From positions 5,518,001 to 5,582,000 of the forward strand of contig NZ_CP112880.1 in assembly GCF_028747205.1 (NCBI RefSeq): a DNA stretch of 64,000 bases. The letters are read 5' to 3'. This stretch comes from Streptomyces sp. CA-278952 (GTDB taxonomy: Bacteria; Actinomycetota; Actinomycetes; Streptomycetales; Streptomycetaceae). Of this stretch, positions 55,024 to 64,000 are shown one piece after another; position 1 is the stretch's first letter, and each line of letters opens with the position of its first letter. The notes beneath the pieces were generated by a model. That model was not told the DNA's origin. It did no database searches and saw only the letters and a program-made list of their open reading frames with translations. The translations under genes were made by a program, and so were the position numbers.

Positions 55024-56523
55024 GTGTCTGTGCCGCATGAAGCCAAGCCCCGGACCACAGCGGTCGTGCTCGCCGGTGGGACCGGCCAGCGCGTGGGCCT
55101 GTCGATCCCCAAGCAGCTGCTGAAGATCGCCGGCAAGGCCGTCATCGAGCACACGCTGACCATCTTCGAGAACGCCGAGGGCATCGACGACGTCATCGTG
55201 CTGATGGCGCCCGGTTTCGTGCCCGACGTCGAGAAGATCGTCGCGAAGGCCGGACTGACCAAGGTCACCCGGATCATCGAGGGCGGCAACACCCGCAACG
55301 AGACCACCGAGCGTGCCATCGCGGTCCTCGGCGAGGGCCTCGCCGAGGGCGAGGACCGCAACGTCCTCTTCCATGACGCGGTACGCCCCCTGCTGTCACA
55401 GCGTGTGATCACGGACTGCGTCGACGCGCTGGACCGCTACCAGGCCGTCGACGTCGCCATCCCGTCGGCGGACACGATCATCGTGACCCGCACGCACGGT
55501 GGGGACGGTGAGTTCATCACCGAGGTGCCCGACCGCTCCCGGCTGCGCCGCGGCCAGACGCCGCAGGCCTTCAAGCTCTCCACGATCCGCCGGGCGTACG
55601 AGGTCGCGGCGGGCGACCCCAACTTCCAGGCGACCGACGACTGTTCGGTGGTCCTCAAGTACCTCCCCGACGTGCCGATCTATGTGGTCGCGGGCGACGA
55701 GTACAACATGAAGGTGACCCAGCCGGTCGACGTCTTCATCACCGACAAGCTCTTCCAGCTGGCCTCCACCGCCGCCCCCCGCCAGGCCGACGAGGCCGCC
55801 TACCGGGAGCTCCTCACGGACAAGACCCTCGTGGTCTTCGGCGGTTCGTACGGCATCGGCGCCGACATCGCCTCCCTTGCGGAGAGCTACGGCGCGAAGG
55901 TCTACGCGCTGGGCCGCTCCACCACCGGTACGCACGTGGAGAACCCGGAGCACGTGGACGACGCGCTCTCCAAGGCGTACGCCGAGACCGGGCGGGTCGA
56001 CTACGTCATCAACACCGCGGGCGTGCTGCGGATCGGCAAGCTGGCCGAGACGGACAACACGACGATTCAGGAAGCCCTGAACGTCAACTACCTGGCGCCC
56101 GTCCAGATCGCCCGCGCCTCGTACAAGTACCTGGCGGAGACCCAGGGCCAGTTGCTGCTCTACACCTCCAGCAGCTACACCCGGGGCCGCGCCGAGTACA
56201 GCCTCTACTCCTCCACCAAGGCCGCCATGGTCAACCTCACCCAGGCGCTCGCCGACGAGTGGGCGGGGGAGGGCATCCGGGTCAACTGCGTGAACCCGGA
56301 GCGCACCGCGACCCCGATGCGCACCAAGGCGTTCGGCCAGGAGCCCGAGGGCTCGCTGCTCTCCTCGGAGGCCGTGGCCCGCACCTCGCTGGACGTCCTG
56401 CTCTCCGCCATGACCGGTCACGTCATCGACGTACGGCAGCAGGACCCGACGGCGGGAGCCGCCGGGTCCTCCGGTTTCGAGCAGGCTCTGGCCTCCGTGC
56501 TGGACCGTCAAGCAGATGTGTAA
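55024..56523 (+). CDS. Bifunctional cytidylyltransferase/short-chain reductase (CDP-ribitol synthase type)
   Basis: The 499-residue protein fuses two enzymes. Residues 1-245 are an IspD/TarI-type cytidylyltransferase with VVLAGGTGQRVGLSIPKQL, HDAVRPLL and a late KVTQPVD motif. Residues 260-480 are a short-chain dehydrogenase with FGGSYGIGADIA (cofactor loop), NTAGVL and the YSLYSSTKAA catalytic Tyr/Lys. This order matches H. influenzae Bcs1/Acs1, which reduces ribulose-5-phosphate to ribitol-5-phosphate and makes CDP-ribitol. An IspD role in isoprenoid synthesis is less likely because of the fused reductase and the phosphotransferases downstream. GTG at 55024 follows GGTAGG. It probably supplies the ribitol-phosphate repeats of a wall teichoic acid. 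Confidence 0.88.
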   Translation: MSVPHEAKPRTTAVVLAGGTGQRVGLSIPKQLLKIAGKAVIEHTLTIFENAEGIDDVIVLMAPGFVPDVEKIVAKAGLTKVTRIIEGGNTRNETTERAIAVLGEGLAEGEDRNVLFHDAVRPLLSQRVITDCVDALDRYQAVDVAIPSADTIIVTRTHGGDGEFITEVPDRSRLRRGQTPQAFKLSTIRRAYEVAAGDPNFQATDDCSVVLKYLPDVPIYVVAGDEYNMKVTQPVDVFITDKLFQLASTAAPRQADEAAYRELLTDKTLVVFGGSYGIGADIASLAESYGAKVYALGRSTTGTHVENPEHVDDALSKAYAETGRVDYVINTAGVLRIGKLAETDNTTIQEALNVNYLAPVQIARASYKYLAETQGQLLLYTSSSYTRGRAEYSLYSSTKAAMVNLTQALADEWAGEGIRVNCVNPERTATPMRTKAFGQEPEGSLLSSEAVARTSLDVLLSAMTGHVIDVRQQDPTAGAAGSSGFEQALASVLDRQADV

Positions 56524-56658
56524 TAATTCTTGACAAATGTGCTTTTCCGGGCCTCTGTTGTCGCTTTGTGCGATGGCAGAGGCCCGAATGCGTGAAGCCG
56601 CATCTTCACATTTCCGCCAATACGTGAATCAACCGGCACCCCCTGGAGCAGGTTCTTC

Positions 56659-58854
56659 GTGATCTCGACAGCCATTCGCCTGGCCCGTGTGGGCAGCAGG
56701 TCGGAACTGGCGGCAGCGTTGTTGATGGGGCTGGGATACCCCTGCGTCATGCTTGCCGCGCTCATTCCCCACATCTGGTTCTTCGCGGCGGCCACCGCTG
56801 TCACGTACGCCACCGACTGGTATCTGCACCAGAAGGGGAGCTATCTGGTCAACCGCCTGGGCAAGGTGCGCGCCGGGCTGTCGATCCGCTTCCTCCTGCG
56901 GCAGCTCATGGTCATCCTGCTGCTGGCCCGGCTGGGTCTCGCCGAGTCGCCGCTGTTCTACTCGGCGGTGGCCTGTTTCCTGCTCTTCTACGGGCTCCAG
57001 GCGCCGCACGGCGCCCTGACGACCCTGATCCGGCTCCGCCGCACCATGCCGGTCGTCACCCGCAACGTGGACCTGCACGCGGTCCGCATCCCCGACGCCC
57101 CGCCCGGCGCGCTGCTGCGGCGCTCCGCGGAGAAGATGCTGCACCTCGACATCCCGGCCGTGGCGGGCATCCTGATCGCCGCCGGTACCGGTGAGAACGT
57201 CATCGGTTACGCGGGCATCGGCCTGACGCTGCTGCTGGCCCTGCTCTACCTCGCGCTGCTGTTCCCGTACATGCGGCGCGGCAGGCTGGCGCCTCCGGCC
57301 CCCGCCGTGCTCAAGGCCGTCGACAGCTGGCTGCGCGACTACCAGCCGACCGTGGTGCTCTACTTCTCCGGCTCCAACGAGTCCGCCTACCAGGGCAACA
57401 TGTGGCTGGAGACCATGGCCCGGGTCGAGGGCCGGCCGCTGATCATCATGCGGGAGCGCGGCCTCGTCCCGCAGCTGGCCGAGACCTCCGTCCCGGTCCT
57501 CTGCATCCCGGCGGGCACCCACCTGATGAACCTGGACCTCTCGACCGTCCGGGTCTGCCTGTATCCCGCCAACGTCGGCAAGAACATCCACATCCTGCGG
57601 GTCCCGACGATGAAGCACGTCTTCATCGGGCACGGCGACAGCGACAAGCTCGCCAGCGTCAACCCGTACTCCAAGGTCTACGACGAGGTCTGGACCGCGG
57701 GCCGGGCCGGCCGCGACCGCTACGCGCTGGCCGACGTCGGCGTCCTCGACCAGGACATCGTCGAGGTCGGCCGCCCGCAGCTGGAGCCCATCAGGAGCTG
57801 GACGGGCGCCGTCAAGAACCCGATCCCGACCGTGCTGTACGCGCCCACCTGGGAGGGCTGGGACGACAATCCGGGCAACACCTCCCTGCTGCTGGCGGGC
57901 GAGAACATCGTGCGCCGGCTGCTGAACGCCGCCGACCCGGTCCGGATCATCTACAAACCGCACCCCTTCACCGGTATCCGCAGCGGCAAGGCCAAGGCCG
58001 TCAACGCCCGGATCCGGGCGATGCTGGAGAAGGCCGCGGCCGAGCGTGCCGCCGAGCCCCGCTGGGCGAAGGACGGGTCGTCGGCCGCCGCCGGGCAGAG
58101 CGCGGCCAAGGCCGAGCTGACCCGGATCGAGGCGCGGCTCGCGCAGCTCGCGGCTGTCGGCCGCTCGGGCGGCGACGAAGCGGAGGAGTCGCGGATCTCG
58201 CTCGCCGACCCCGCCCGCGAGGCGGAGGCCGCCCGCTTGCGGGCCGAGTGGAACGACGCGTACTGGCGCTCCTTCGGCTGGTGGGAGCACCGTACGGTGA
58301 CCGGCGCGCAGCCCAAGCTCTACGACTGCTTCAACGAGTCCGACGCCATGGTTTCGGACATCTCCAGTGTGGTCTCCGACTTCATCGCGAGTGGCAAGCC
58401 GTACGCGGTCACCGACTCCGCAGCGCTCGGAGCCGCAGAGTTCAAGCGGCAGAACACCGCGGTGCGCGCCGCGGTCATCCTGTCCAACGGCGCCGAGGAG
58501 CTCGATGCGCTGCTGGCCGCGGTGGCCGACCCGGCGGCGGACACGCTGGCGGACGCCCGTCGCGAGCTGAAGAGCTACCTCCTGGGGCCGGACGAGCCGA
58601 CCTCCATGGAGCAGTTCAACTCCGCCGTACGGGCGCTGGCCGCCAAGGCCGAGGCCCGCAACGTGGGCGTCGCCCAGCGGCTCGGCGACCAGTCCGTGGC
58701 GGTGCCGGACGAGGAGGCCGTCTCCAGCGGCGTCGGGGCCGACGATCCGCAGGCGGTGGCCGAGGCCGACGCCACGGCGGACCCGGACGCACCGGAGGCC
58801 GAGGCGGTGGAGGCCCGGGCGGCCCTCGCGGAGGGGTCCTCGTCCGTGCGCTGA
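56659..58854 (+). CDS. CDP-glycerol glycerophosphotransferase-like protein with N-terminal membrane domain
   Basis: The 731-residue protein starts with about 215 residues containing four to six transmembrane helices (MGLGYPCVMLAALIPHIWFF and later FPYMRRGR), and then a TagF/TarL-type domain: HVFIGHGDSDKLAS, VLYAPTWEGW, YKPHPF and SDISSVVSDFIASGKP (Pfam Glyphos_transf features). The classical TagF enzymes lack the membrane domain. Between the KPHPF and SDISS motifs lies an Ala/Glu/Arg-rich insert of about 100 residues predicted as a coiled coil, and the C-terminus is acidic and disordered. It follows the CDP-ribitol synthase by about 135 bases and probably transfers polyol phosphate units or primes the chain. 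GTG at 56659 has a weak GGAG ribosome-binding site. Confidence 0.85.
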   Translation: MISTAIRLARVGSRSELAAALLMGLGYPCVMLAALIPHIWFFAAATAVTYATDWYLHQKGSYLVNRLGKVRAGLSIRFLLRQLMVILLLARLGLAESPLFYSAVACFLLFYGLQAPHGALTTLIRLRRTMPVVTRNVDLHAVRIPDAPPGALLRRSAEKMLHLDIPAVAGILIAAGTGENVIGYAGIGLTLLLALLYLALLFPYMRRGRLAPPAPAVLKAVDSWLRDYQPTVVLYFSGSNESAYQGNMWLETMARVEGRPLIIMRERGLVPQLAETSVPVLCIPAGTHLMNLDLSTVRVCLYPANVGKNIHILRVPTMKHVFIGHGDSDKLASVNPYSKVYDEVWTAGRAGRDRYALADVGVLDQDIVEVGRPQLEPIRSWTGAVKNPIPTVLYAPTWEGWDDNPGNTSLLLAGENIVRRLLNAADPVRIIYKPHPFTGIRSGKAKAVNARIRAMLEKAAAERAAEPRWAKDGSSAAAGQSAAKAELTRIEARLAQLAAVGRSGGDEAEESRISLADPAREAEAARLRAEWNDAYWRSFGWWEHRTVTGAQPKLYDCFNESDAMVSDISSVVSDFIASGKPYAVTDSAALGAAEFKRQNTAVRAAVILSNGAEELDALLAAVADPAADTLADARRELKSYLLGPDEPTSMEQFNSAVRALAAKAEARNVGVAQRLGDQSVAVPDEEAVSSGVGADDPQAVAEADATADPDAPEAEAVEARAALAEGSSSVR

Positions 58855-59067
58855 GCACGGTACGGCCGAGTGGGCGACGTACAGCCGGGTGCGCAGACAG
58901 CCGGGCGCCGCACAGCTGATCGACATGGCTGAAAAGCAGGCAACTTCGACCGCGGCCCGTACGTCTCTCCTGCGGGGAGGGATGTACGGGTCGTCCGGCA
59001 GGCGGATGCGCAAAGGGTGCAGAGGCGGGCGATCTGCCTTCTTTCGTGATCAAATCGACAGGTGCAC

Positions 59068-60306
59068 ATGGCCGACATGCCCAGGAAGAACGACGAGCCC
59101 GATGTCAGTGTGATCATCGGAGCTTATGACGCGATGCCCTACCTGGTCCGGTGCCTGGAGTCCGTCGAGGCGCAGACCATCGGCGCGGACCGCATGGAGA
59201 TCGTCGCGATCGACGACGGCTCCACCGACGGCACCGGCGCCTGGCTGGAGGAGTTCGCCGCCAGGACCGCGATTCCCATGAGAGTCGTCCGGCAGGCGAA
59301 TTCCGGCGGACCCAGCGGCCCGCGCAATCGGGGCCTCGCTCTCGCCCGCGGCCGGTACGTCTTCTTTCTCGACGCGGACGACTATTTCGGCGAGGAAGCC
59401 CTGGAGCGCATGGTCGCCATGGGAGACCGGGCGGGAACGGACGTGGTGCTCGGGAAGATCGTCGGCGTCAATCGCGGTGCCGCGAAATCGATGTGGAAAG
59501 AGACCGTCGAGCGAGCCGACCTGTATTCCTCCAACGTCAAATTCACGTTGAGCGCGCAGAAACTGTTCCGGCGCGACCTCCTCGTACGCCTCGGAATGAC
59601 CTTCGACGAGAAGCTGAAGACGGGTGAGGACGCCCTGTTCACGATGGAGGCGTACATCCGCGGCAACGGGATCTCCGTCGTCGCCGACTACACCTGCTAC
59701 TACCTGGTGGGCCGTGAGGACCGCAACCAGATGACGAAGAAGGGCGGCTACGAACGCCGCTTCGACTCGGCCCGCGCCCTCATGGGGCTCATCGCCCAGC
59801 ACGTGCCCCCGGGCCCCCGGCGCGACGTCCTGATGGTGCGGCCCTTCGTCATCACGCTGCTGCCCCAGTTCGGCCCCGGACTGCTGAAGCAGAAGCCCGA
59901 GGTCCGCGAGCGGAAGATGGCGCTCGCCGCCCCGCTGATGAAGACGTACTGGACCCCGGAGCTCGGCCGCAACCTCAAGGTGAACGAACGGCTGCGGCTG
60001 ATGTGTCTCGCCGAGGGCCGGCTCGACCTGCTCCTGGACATCGTCGCCTTCCTGCGCGCCAAGGAGGAGCCCGAACCCGTCCGCCGGGGGAACCCGCCCC
60101 GTCTCCACCTCGCCTACCCGCACTTCGGGGAGAGCTCCGTGCTCCCCGACCGGGCCTATGAGGTGACCATCACGGAATGGGTCGGCGGACGGCGGATCGA
60201 GGCACCGCGGGACAAGCCCCGCCTCTCCCTCGCCCGGCGCGTGGTCCGCAAGGCCCGCCGGGCACTGCTCGGCGCCGTGCGCGCCCCCCGCGCCCACCGC
60301 GTCTGA
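59068..60306 (+). CDS. GT2 glycosyltransferase, TarS/TarP-like
   Basis: The 412-residue GT-A enzyme shows VSVIIGAYDAMPYL, AIDDGSTDGTG, NSGGPSGPRNRGLALARG and FLDADDYFGEEALERM (DxD-type metal motif). Downstream, KETVERADLYSSNVKFTLSAQKLFRRDLL followed by GEDALFTMEAYIRG closely follows the order seen in S. aureus TarS, which attaches GlcNAc to poly(ribitol phosphate). It is paralogous to the glycosyltransferase at 37442 but lacks that protein's long C-terminal tail. It lies in the teichoic acid block. The start is uncertain among GTG 59062, ATG 59068 and ATG 59077. Parts of the gene use more AT-ending codons than its neighbours. Confidence 0.86.
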   Translation: MADMPRKNDEPDVSVIIGAYDAMPYLVRCLESVEAQTIGADRMEIVAIDDGSTDGTGAWLEEFAARTAIPMRVVRQANSGGPSGPRNRGLALARGRYVFFLDADDYFGEEALERMVAMGDRAGTDVVLGKIVGVNRGAAKSMWKETVERADLYSSNVKFTLSAQKLFRRDLLVRLGMTFDEKLKTGEDALFTMEAYIRGNGISVVADYTCYYLVGREDRNQMTKKGGYERRFDSARALMGLIAQHVPPGPRRDVLMVRPFVITLLPQFGPGLLKQKPEVRERKMALAAPLMKTYWTPELGRNLKVNERLRLMCLAEGRLDLLLDIVAFLRAKEEPEPVRRGNPPRLHLAYPHFGESSVLPDRAYEVTITEWVGGRRIEAPRDKPRLSLARRVVRKARRALLGAVRAPRAHRV

Positions 60307-60340
60307 CCGGACGGGGCCGGGGGAGCGCGGGACCCCTCTC

Positions 60341-60364
60341 CCGCCCCGGTGACGACCGGGGCGG
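60341..60364 (+). terminator. Terminator after the TarS-like gene
   Basis: CCGCCCCGGT (60341-60350) pairs with ACCGGGGCGG (60355-60364) around a GACG loop, 35 bases after the stop codon. Confidence 0.85.
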
Positions 60365-60490
60365 TTCGTCCTGTGAGAGGTGTCACGTCATACTGTGGGG
60401 CAACCATGAGACGGTTGGAGACGTCTCATTAACGCCCCGTCCTCCTGGGGTTCATCATCTGCACGTCCCCCCCGGAAAGGCCCTCCACCC

Positions 60491-63259
60491 GTGGCGTCCC
60501 TCGAAGCGATCCCCGACGAGCTCAGCCGGCTCATGAAGTACTTCCCGGAGACTCCGGTCGAGGAGCGCCCCGAATTCCACCGAGCGGCCAAGGACTTCCT
60601 GGCCCGTGCGGCCCCGAAGGTCGTACGGCAGTTCTCCCCGATGGCCCGGGTCAAGTGGCACCTGGCGGCCAGCGGACGCGGTGACGAGCTGGTGGACCTG
60701 CTGCACTACGAGCGCGAGAACCCGGGAGCCTTCTCCGTCCGCGGCCTGCGGCGCGCCCGCATCGAGCTGCCCGGCGTCGAGAGCTCCTCGCTCCCCTCCT
60801 CGGTGCGCAACTTCAACCGCAGCGAACTTCCCGTACGCGGCAAGCTCCTCGACCTCGGTTGGGAGGACGGCAAGCTCCTCGTCAAGGGCTACGCCTACAT
60901 CCCCAACGTCCCCTCGGCCACCGGCAAGCGCTCACTGCGCGTCGCCGTGCTCCGCCGCCAGGGCAGCCGCTCCACTCTCCCGCTGCGGATGCGCACCGTC
61001 CTGGAGCCGCTCGCCACCGCCGAGGCCAAGGGCGCCCTGCACACCTACGACTGGTCCGGCTTCGAGCTCGGCATCGACCCGTCCCGCCTGCGCGTACGCG
61101 GCCAGTGGCAGCCCGGCACCTGGCGCCTGGGCATCGGCATCCCGCGCCCCGGCGGCATGTCCGTGGGCAGCATCACCAAGAACAACGCGGGCGCGTCCGG
61201 CCACAGCTACACCCGGTTCCTGGACGACGGCGTGCGCCTCGTCGCCGGCTTCGACCGCAACCGGCTCAAGCTCTCCGTGGACGTCGTCCCCGCCGAGATC
61301 ATCGCCCAGGAAGCCGACGGCGAGACCCTCACCGTCACCCTGCGCTCCCGCGTCACCACCCCTGCGGGCAAATACCCCACCGCGCTGCGCATCGACCACG
61401 AGCCGAGCGGCTTCGCCACCGACCTCCCGCTCCAGCAGGGCGACACCGGTGCCGACGGCTGGCTCCGCCACACCGCCCGCCTCGACTTCGCGGACCTCCC
61501 CGTCGACGACGTACGCCCCGGCAAGTCCGTCAAGTACGGCGCGCAGATCGTCTTCGCCGACGGCACCACCCGCCGCGCCACCAACGGTGCGCAGTCCGTC
61601 ACCGGAGTCCACCCGCTGCCCGAGGGACGCGAGTTCGCGATCCTCACCGACGGCGCCGGGAACTTCACCCCCCAGGTCCGCACGGTCCAGCCCCTCGTCG
61701 ACAGCGTCGAGTGGAGCGCCGACGGCGAGCTGGTCCTCTCCGGCGCCTACACCGGCCCCGCCGAGCAGATGAAGATGGTCCTGCGCCACACCGGCCGCAA
61801 CGAGGACCGCCCGCTGCCCGTCGAGTTCGCCGACGGCCGCTTCACCGCCCGCCTGCGCCCGGACACCATGCCCACCTACGAGGGCACCGTGCCGCTGCGC
61901 GCCGGCCGCTGGATGCCGCGCCTGCGCCTGCGCACCGAGTGGGACCACACCCACGACCTCCCCGTCACGATCCGCCCCGACCTGGTGAACACGCTGCCGC
62001 TGGCCCACCGCGGCGAACACCGCACGTACACCGTCGAGCGGCTCGACTTCGACCGGATCTTCGTGGAGTCCGGGCCGGTCCTCGACCCGGAGCTGCGCGG
62101 CGCCTACCGCCAGCGGCTGATGCGCGACGTCTATACCCCCGAGCAGCGCGAGCTGCCGCTGCGCGAGGCCGTGCTCTACAACAGCTTCGGCGGCAAGCAG
62201 TTCTCCGACTCGCCCCGCGCGGTCTACGAGGAGCTCAAGCGCCGCGGCACCGAGGTCGAGCACATCGCGATGGTCCACGACCAGCAGGTCGTCCTGCCGC
62301 CCGGCGTCCGCGGCGTCGAGTGGGGCAGCAAGGAGTGGTACGAGGCACTGGCCCGCAGCCGGTACGTCGTCACCAACGGAGGCATCCGCGAGTGGTTCGT
62401 CCGCCGCGAGGGCCAGGTCGTCGTCCAGACCTGGCACGGCACCCCGCTCAAGCGCATCGGCGCCGACCTGCTCGGCACCCCGAAGGCGAACCTGGCCTAC
62501 ATCGCGAGCCTCCCGCAGCGCTCGCGCCAGTACAGCCTGTTCATCACGCCCAACGCCTTCACCACCCCGATCATGACCAACTCCTTCCGCCTCCAGTGCG
62601 AGGTCCTGGAAGCGGGCTACCCGCGCAACGACGTCTTCCACGCCCCCGACCGCGTCAAGCGCGCCGCGGCCGTACGGGAGAAGCTCGGCATCCCCGCCGG
62701 CAAGAAGGTCGTCCTGTACGCGCCCACCTGGCGCGACGACCAGCGCTACGGCGGCCGCCGCTTCAAGCTGGACAACCAGATCGACGTCGAGGCCGCGAAG
62801 CGCGAGCTCGGCGACGACCACGTGCTGCTCTACCGCAAGCACCACAAGGTCCTCGACTCCATCCCCGGCGCCGGACAGGGCTTCGTCCACGACGTCACGT
62901 ACTACCCGGACATCGCCGACCTCTACCTGATCGCCGACGTGCTGATCACGGACTACTCCTCGGTGCTGTTCGACTTCGCGCACTCCGGGCGGCCGATGCT
63001 CTTCTTCACGTACGACCTGGAGCACTACCGCGACACCCTGCGCGGCTTCTACTTCGACTTCACCTCCCGCGCCCCCGGCCCGCTGATCAAGACCTCCGAG
63101 GACCTGGTCTCCGCGATCCGGAACATCGACGAGGTGAGCGAGGAGTACAAGGAGAAGTACGCCCAGTTCCGGGTCGACTTCTGCGAGCCCTCCGACGGCC
63201 GCGCCGCCGCCCGGGTCGTGGACCGGATGCTCGCCGTCAAGGACGAGCAGCAGAGCTGA
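60491..63259 (+). CDS. TagF/TarL-type teichoic acid polymerase
   Basis: The 922-residue protein has about 540 residues of largely beta-structured N-terminal sequence, then a CDP-glycerol/ribitol phosphotransferase domain with [35 protein letters not shown] and [22 protein letters not shown], all expected in TagF/TarL, including the histidines that act in catalysis. It has no transmembrane segment; such enzymes bind the membrane peripherally and extend the polyol-phosphate chain on an undecaprenyl-linked primer. GTG at 60491 follows GGAAAGG. With a CDP-ribitol synthase upstream, ribitol phosphate is the likelier unit, but glycerol cannot be excluded from motifs alone. The N-terminal domain is longer than in S. 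aureus TarL. Confidence 0.88.
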   Translation: MASLEAIPDELSRLMKYFPETPVEERPEFHRAAKDFLARAAPKVVRQFSPMARVKWHLAASGRGDELVDLLHYERENPGAFSVRGLRRARIELPGVESSSLPSSVRNFNRSELPVRGKLLDLGWEDGKLLVKGYAYIPNVPSATGKRSLRVAVLRRQGSRSTLPLRMRTVLEPLATAEAKGALHTYDWSGFELGIDPSRLRVRGQWQPGTWRLGIGIPRPGGMSVGSITKNNAGASGHSYTRFLDDGVRLVAGFDRNRLKLSVDVVPAEIIAQEADGETLTVTLRSRVTTPAGKYPTALRIDHEPSGFATDLPLQQGDTGADGWLRHTARLDFADLPVDDVRPGKSVKYGAQIVFADGTTRRATNGAQSVTGVHPLPEGREFAILTDGAGNFTPQVRTVQPLVDSVEWSADGELVLSGAYTGPAEQMKMVLRHTGRNEDRPLPVEFADGRFTARLRPDTMPTYEGTVPLRAGRWMPRLRLRTEWDHTHDLPVTIRPDLVNTLPLAHRGEHRTYTVERLDFDRIFVESGPVLDPELRGAYRQRLMRDVYTPEQRELPLREAVLYNSFGGKQFSDSPRAVYEELKRRGTEVEHIAMVHDQQVVLPPGVRGVEWGSKEWYEALARSRYVVTNGGIREWFVRREGQVVVQTWHGTPLKRIGADLLGTPKANLAYIASLPQRSRQYSLFITPNAFTTPIMTNSFRLQCEVLEAGYPRNDVFHAPDRVKRAAAVREKLGIPAGKKVVLYAPTWRDDQRYGGRRFKLDNQIDVEAAKRELGDDHVLLYRKHHKVLDSIPGAGQGFVHDVTYYPDIADLYLIADVLITDYSSVLFDFAHSGRPMLFFTYDLEHYRDTLRGFYFDFTSRAPGPLIKTSEDLVSAIRNIDEVSEEYKEKYAQFRVDFCEPSDGRAAARVVDRMLAVKDEQQS

Positions 63260-63266
63260 GCCCACC

Positions 63267-63355
63267 GCGGCCGCCCCCGCCACCCGCCCGCGCCCCGTCA
63301 CCCGCCGTCCTTCGGCGTCCACCGAGCGGAACGGGCAGGCGGCGGGGGCGGCCGC
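63267..63355 (+). terminator. Possible terminator between the polymerase gene and proB
   Basis: GCGGCCGCCCCCGCC (63267-63281) pairs with GGCGGGGGCGGCCGC (63341-63355), and CGCCG/CGGCG around TCCTT forms an inner hairpin. The long loop makes it less certain than the others. Confidence 0.5.
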
Positions 63356-63432
63356 TCGCGTACTGTGCTGAGCCGGGGGCGGCACAGCGGGCCCCGCATC
63401 GGACACCGGGGCGATCCAGAGCGAGGAAGCAC

Positions 63433-64000
63433 GTGGCAGAGCAGAGGCCGTCGGGCCGCGAGCCGGCAGTGACCGGCGCCCGGAGGGTCGTCGTCAAGGT
63501 CGGCTCCTCCTCGCTCACCACCGCGTCCGGCGGCCTCGACGCCGACCGCGTCGACGCCCTCGTCGACGTCCTGGCCAAGGTCAGGGACGGCGGCGAACGC
63601 GAGGTCGTCCTCGTCTCCAGCGGAGCCATCGCCGCCGGACTCGCCCCGCTCGGCCTCGTCCGCAGGCCCAAGGACCTGGCCCGCCAGCAGGCCGCCGCCA
63701 GCGTCGGCCAAGGCCTCCTCGTGGCGCGCTACACCGCCTCGTTCGCGCGCTACGGCGTCCGCGTCGGCCAAGTGCTCCTCACCGCCGACGACACCAGCCG
63801 CCGGGGCCACTACCGCAACGCCTACAGCACCCTGGACAAGCTCCTGGAGATGGGCGCCGTCCCCGTCGTCAACGAGAACGACACCGTCGCCACCGACGAG
63901 ATCCGCTTCGGCGACAACGACCGGCTCGCCGCCCTCGTCGCCCACCTCGTCCACGCCGACCTGCTCGTCCTGCTCTCCGACGTGGACGGCCTCTACGACG
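63433..64000 (+). CDS. proB: Glutamate 5-kinase, 5' part only
   Basis: The frame runs off the window after 189 codons. It shows [15 protein letters not shown] (ATP-binding Lys and Ser), [10 protein letters not shown], the [13 protein letters not shown] segment and [26 protein letters not shown], all standard glutamate 5-kinase motifs. The enzyme phosphorylates glutamate in the first step of proline synthesis. GTG at 63433 is supported by GAGGAAG five bases upstream. A C-terminal PUA domain, if present, lies beyond the window. In S. coelicolor I recall proB following the obg region in the same way. Confidence 0.96.
   Translation, partial: MAEQRPSGREPAVTGARRVVVKVGSSSLTTASGGLDADRVDALVDVLAKVRDGGEREVVLVSSGAIAAGLAPLGLVRRPKDLARQQAAASVGQGLLVARYTASFARYGVRVGQVLLTADDTSRRGHYRNAYSTLDKLLEMGAVPVVNENDTVATDEIRFGDNDRLAALVAHLVHADLLVLLSDVDGLYD

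Noticed and set aside
55024..55740. The cytidylyltransferase domain as the isoprenoid enzyme IspD.
   Set aside because: It is fused to a short-chain reductase and followed by polyol-phosphate transferase genes, which fits CDP-ribitol synthesis better; a search for a separate ispD elsewhere in the genome would settle it.

Overview
The window is high-GC actinobacterial chromosome, almost certainly Streptomyces. The evidence is third-position GC bias, many GTG/TTG starts, leaderless-looking genes, and a gene order that I recall from S. coelicolor: tig, clpP1, clpP2, clpX, valS, folC, ndk, mreBCD, pbp2, rodA, RNase E, rplU, rpmA, obg, proB. All names rest on reading the translations; no database search was possible.

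Region 1 (1-6.4 kb): the last codons of a probable rpiB, a Nei/Fpg-type DNA glycosylase, a membrane-anchored SpoIIE-type PP2C phosphatase, a CPA2-type cation/proton antiporter, an HD-domain phosphohydrolase, an acyltransferase-3 membrane protein and a 64-residue membrane protein. tRNA-Gly(TCC) and tRNA-Pro(TGG) follow, facing opposite ways.

Region 2 (6.9-16.9 kb): protein quality control (trigger factor, ClpP1, ClpP2, ClpX, with a ClgR-like operator before clpP1), an unidentified PQG-rich membrane-anchored protein, valS, folC and a DUF4233 membrane protein. An array of about eleven copies of an 8-bp palindrome-generating repeat precedes ndk.

Region 3 (18.3-35.0 kb): the lateral-wall cluster mreB, mreC, mreD, PBP2 and rodA; a CYTH/CHAD phosphate-binding protein; a TIGR03960 B12-binding radical SAM protein; a multi-repeat membrane protein; a TIGR03936/DUF2344 protein whose best start looks like CTG; and a very long RNase E/G with a short basic motif repeated in both tails.

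Region 4 (35.3-52.2 kb) looks like an accessory island between RNase E and rplU. Its plus-strand operon encodes a DegT aminotransferase, a Gfo/Idh oxidoreductase, a TarS-like glycosyltransferase and a nucleotide-sugar 6-dehydrogenase. The minus strand encodes two GT4 glycosyltransferases, a hexapeptide N-acetyltransferase, a chymotrypsin-fold FG-GAP protein lacking catalytic His and Ser, a small secreted protein, a small multi-pass membrane protein and a 1127-residue ALF-repeat/coiled-coil Tat-type exported protein with a hydrophobic C-terminus. A decayed IS701-like transposase lies at the rplU edge. The dehydrogenase, oxidoreductase, aminotransferase and acetyltransferase match the WbpA/B/E/D set that makes UDP-2,3-diacetamido-2,3-dideoxyglucuronic acid.

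Region 5 (52.5-64.0 kb): rplU, rpmA and obg, then a probable wall teichoic acid block: a bifunctional cytidylyltransferase/short-chain reductase (CDP-ribitol synthase type), two CDP-glycerol/ribitol phosphotransferase-like proteins and a second TarS-like glycosyltransferase. The 5' part of proB runs off the end. Taken together, the window couples the elongation machinery (MreBCD/PBP2/RodA) with nearby glycopolymer genes.
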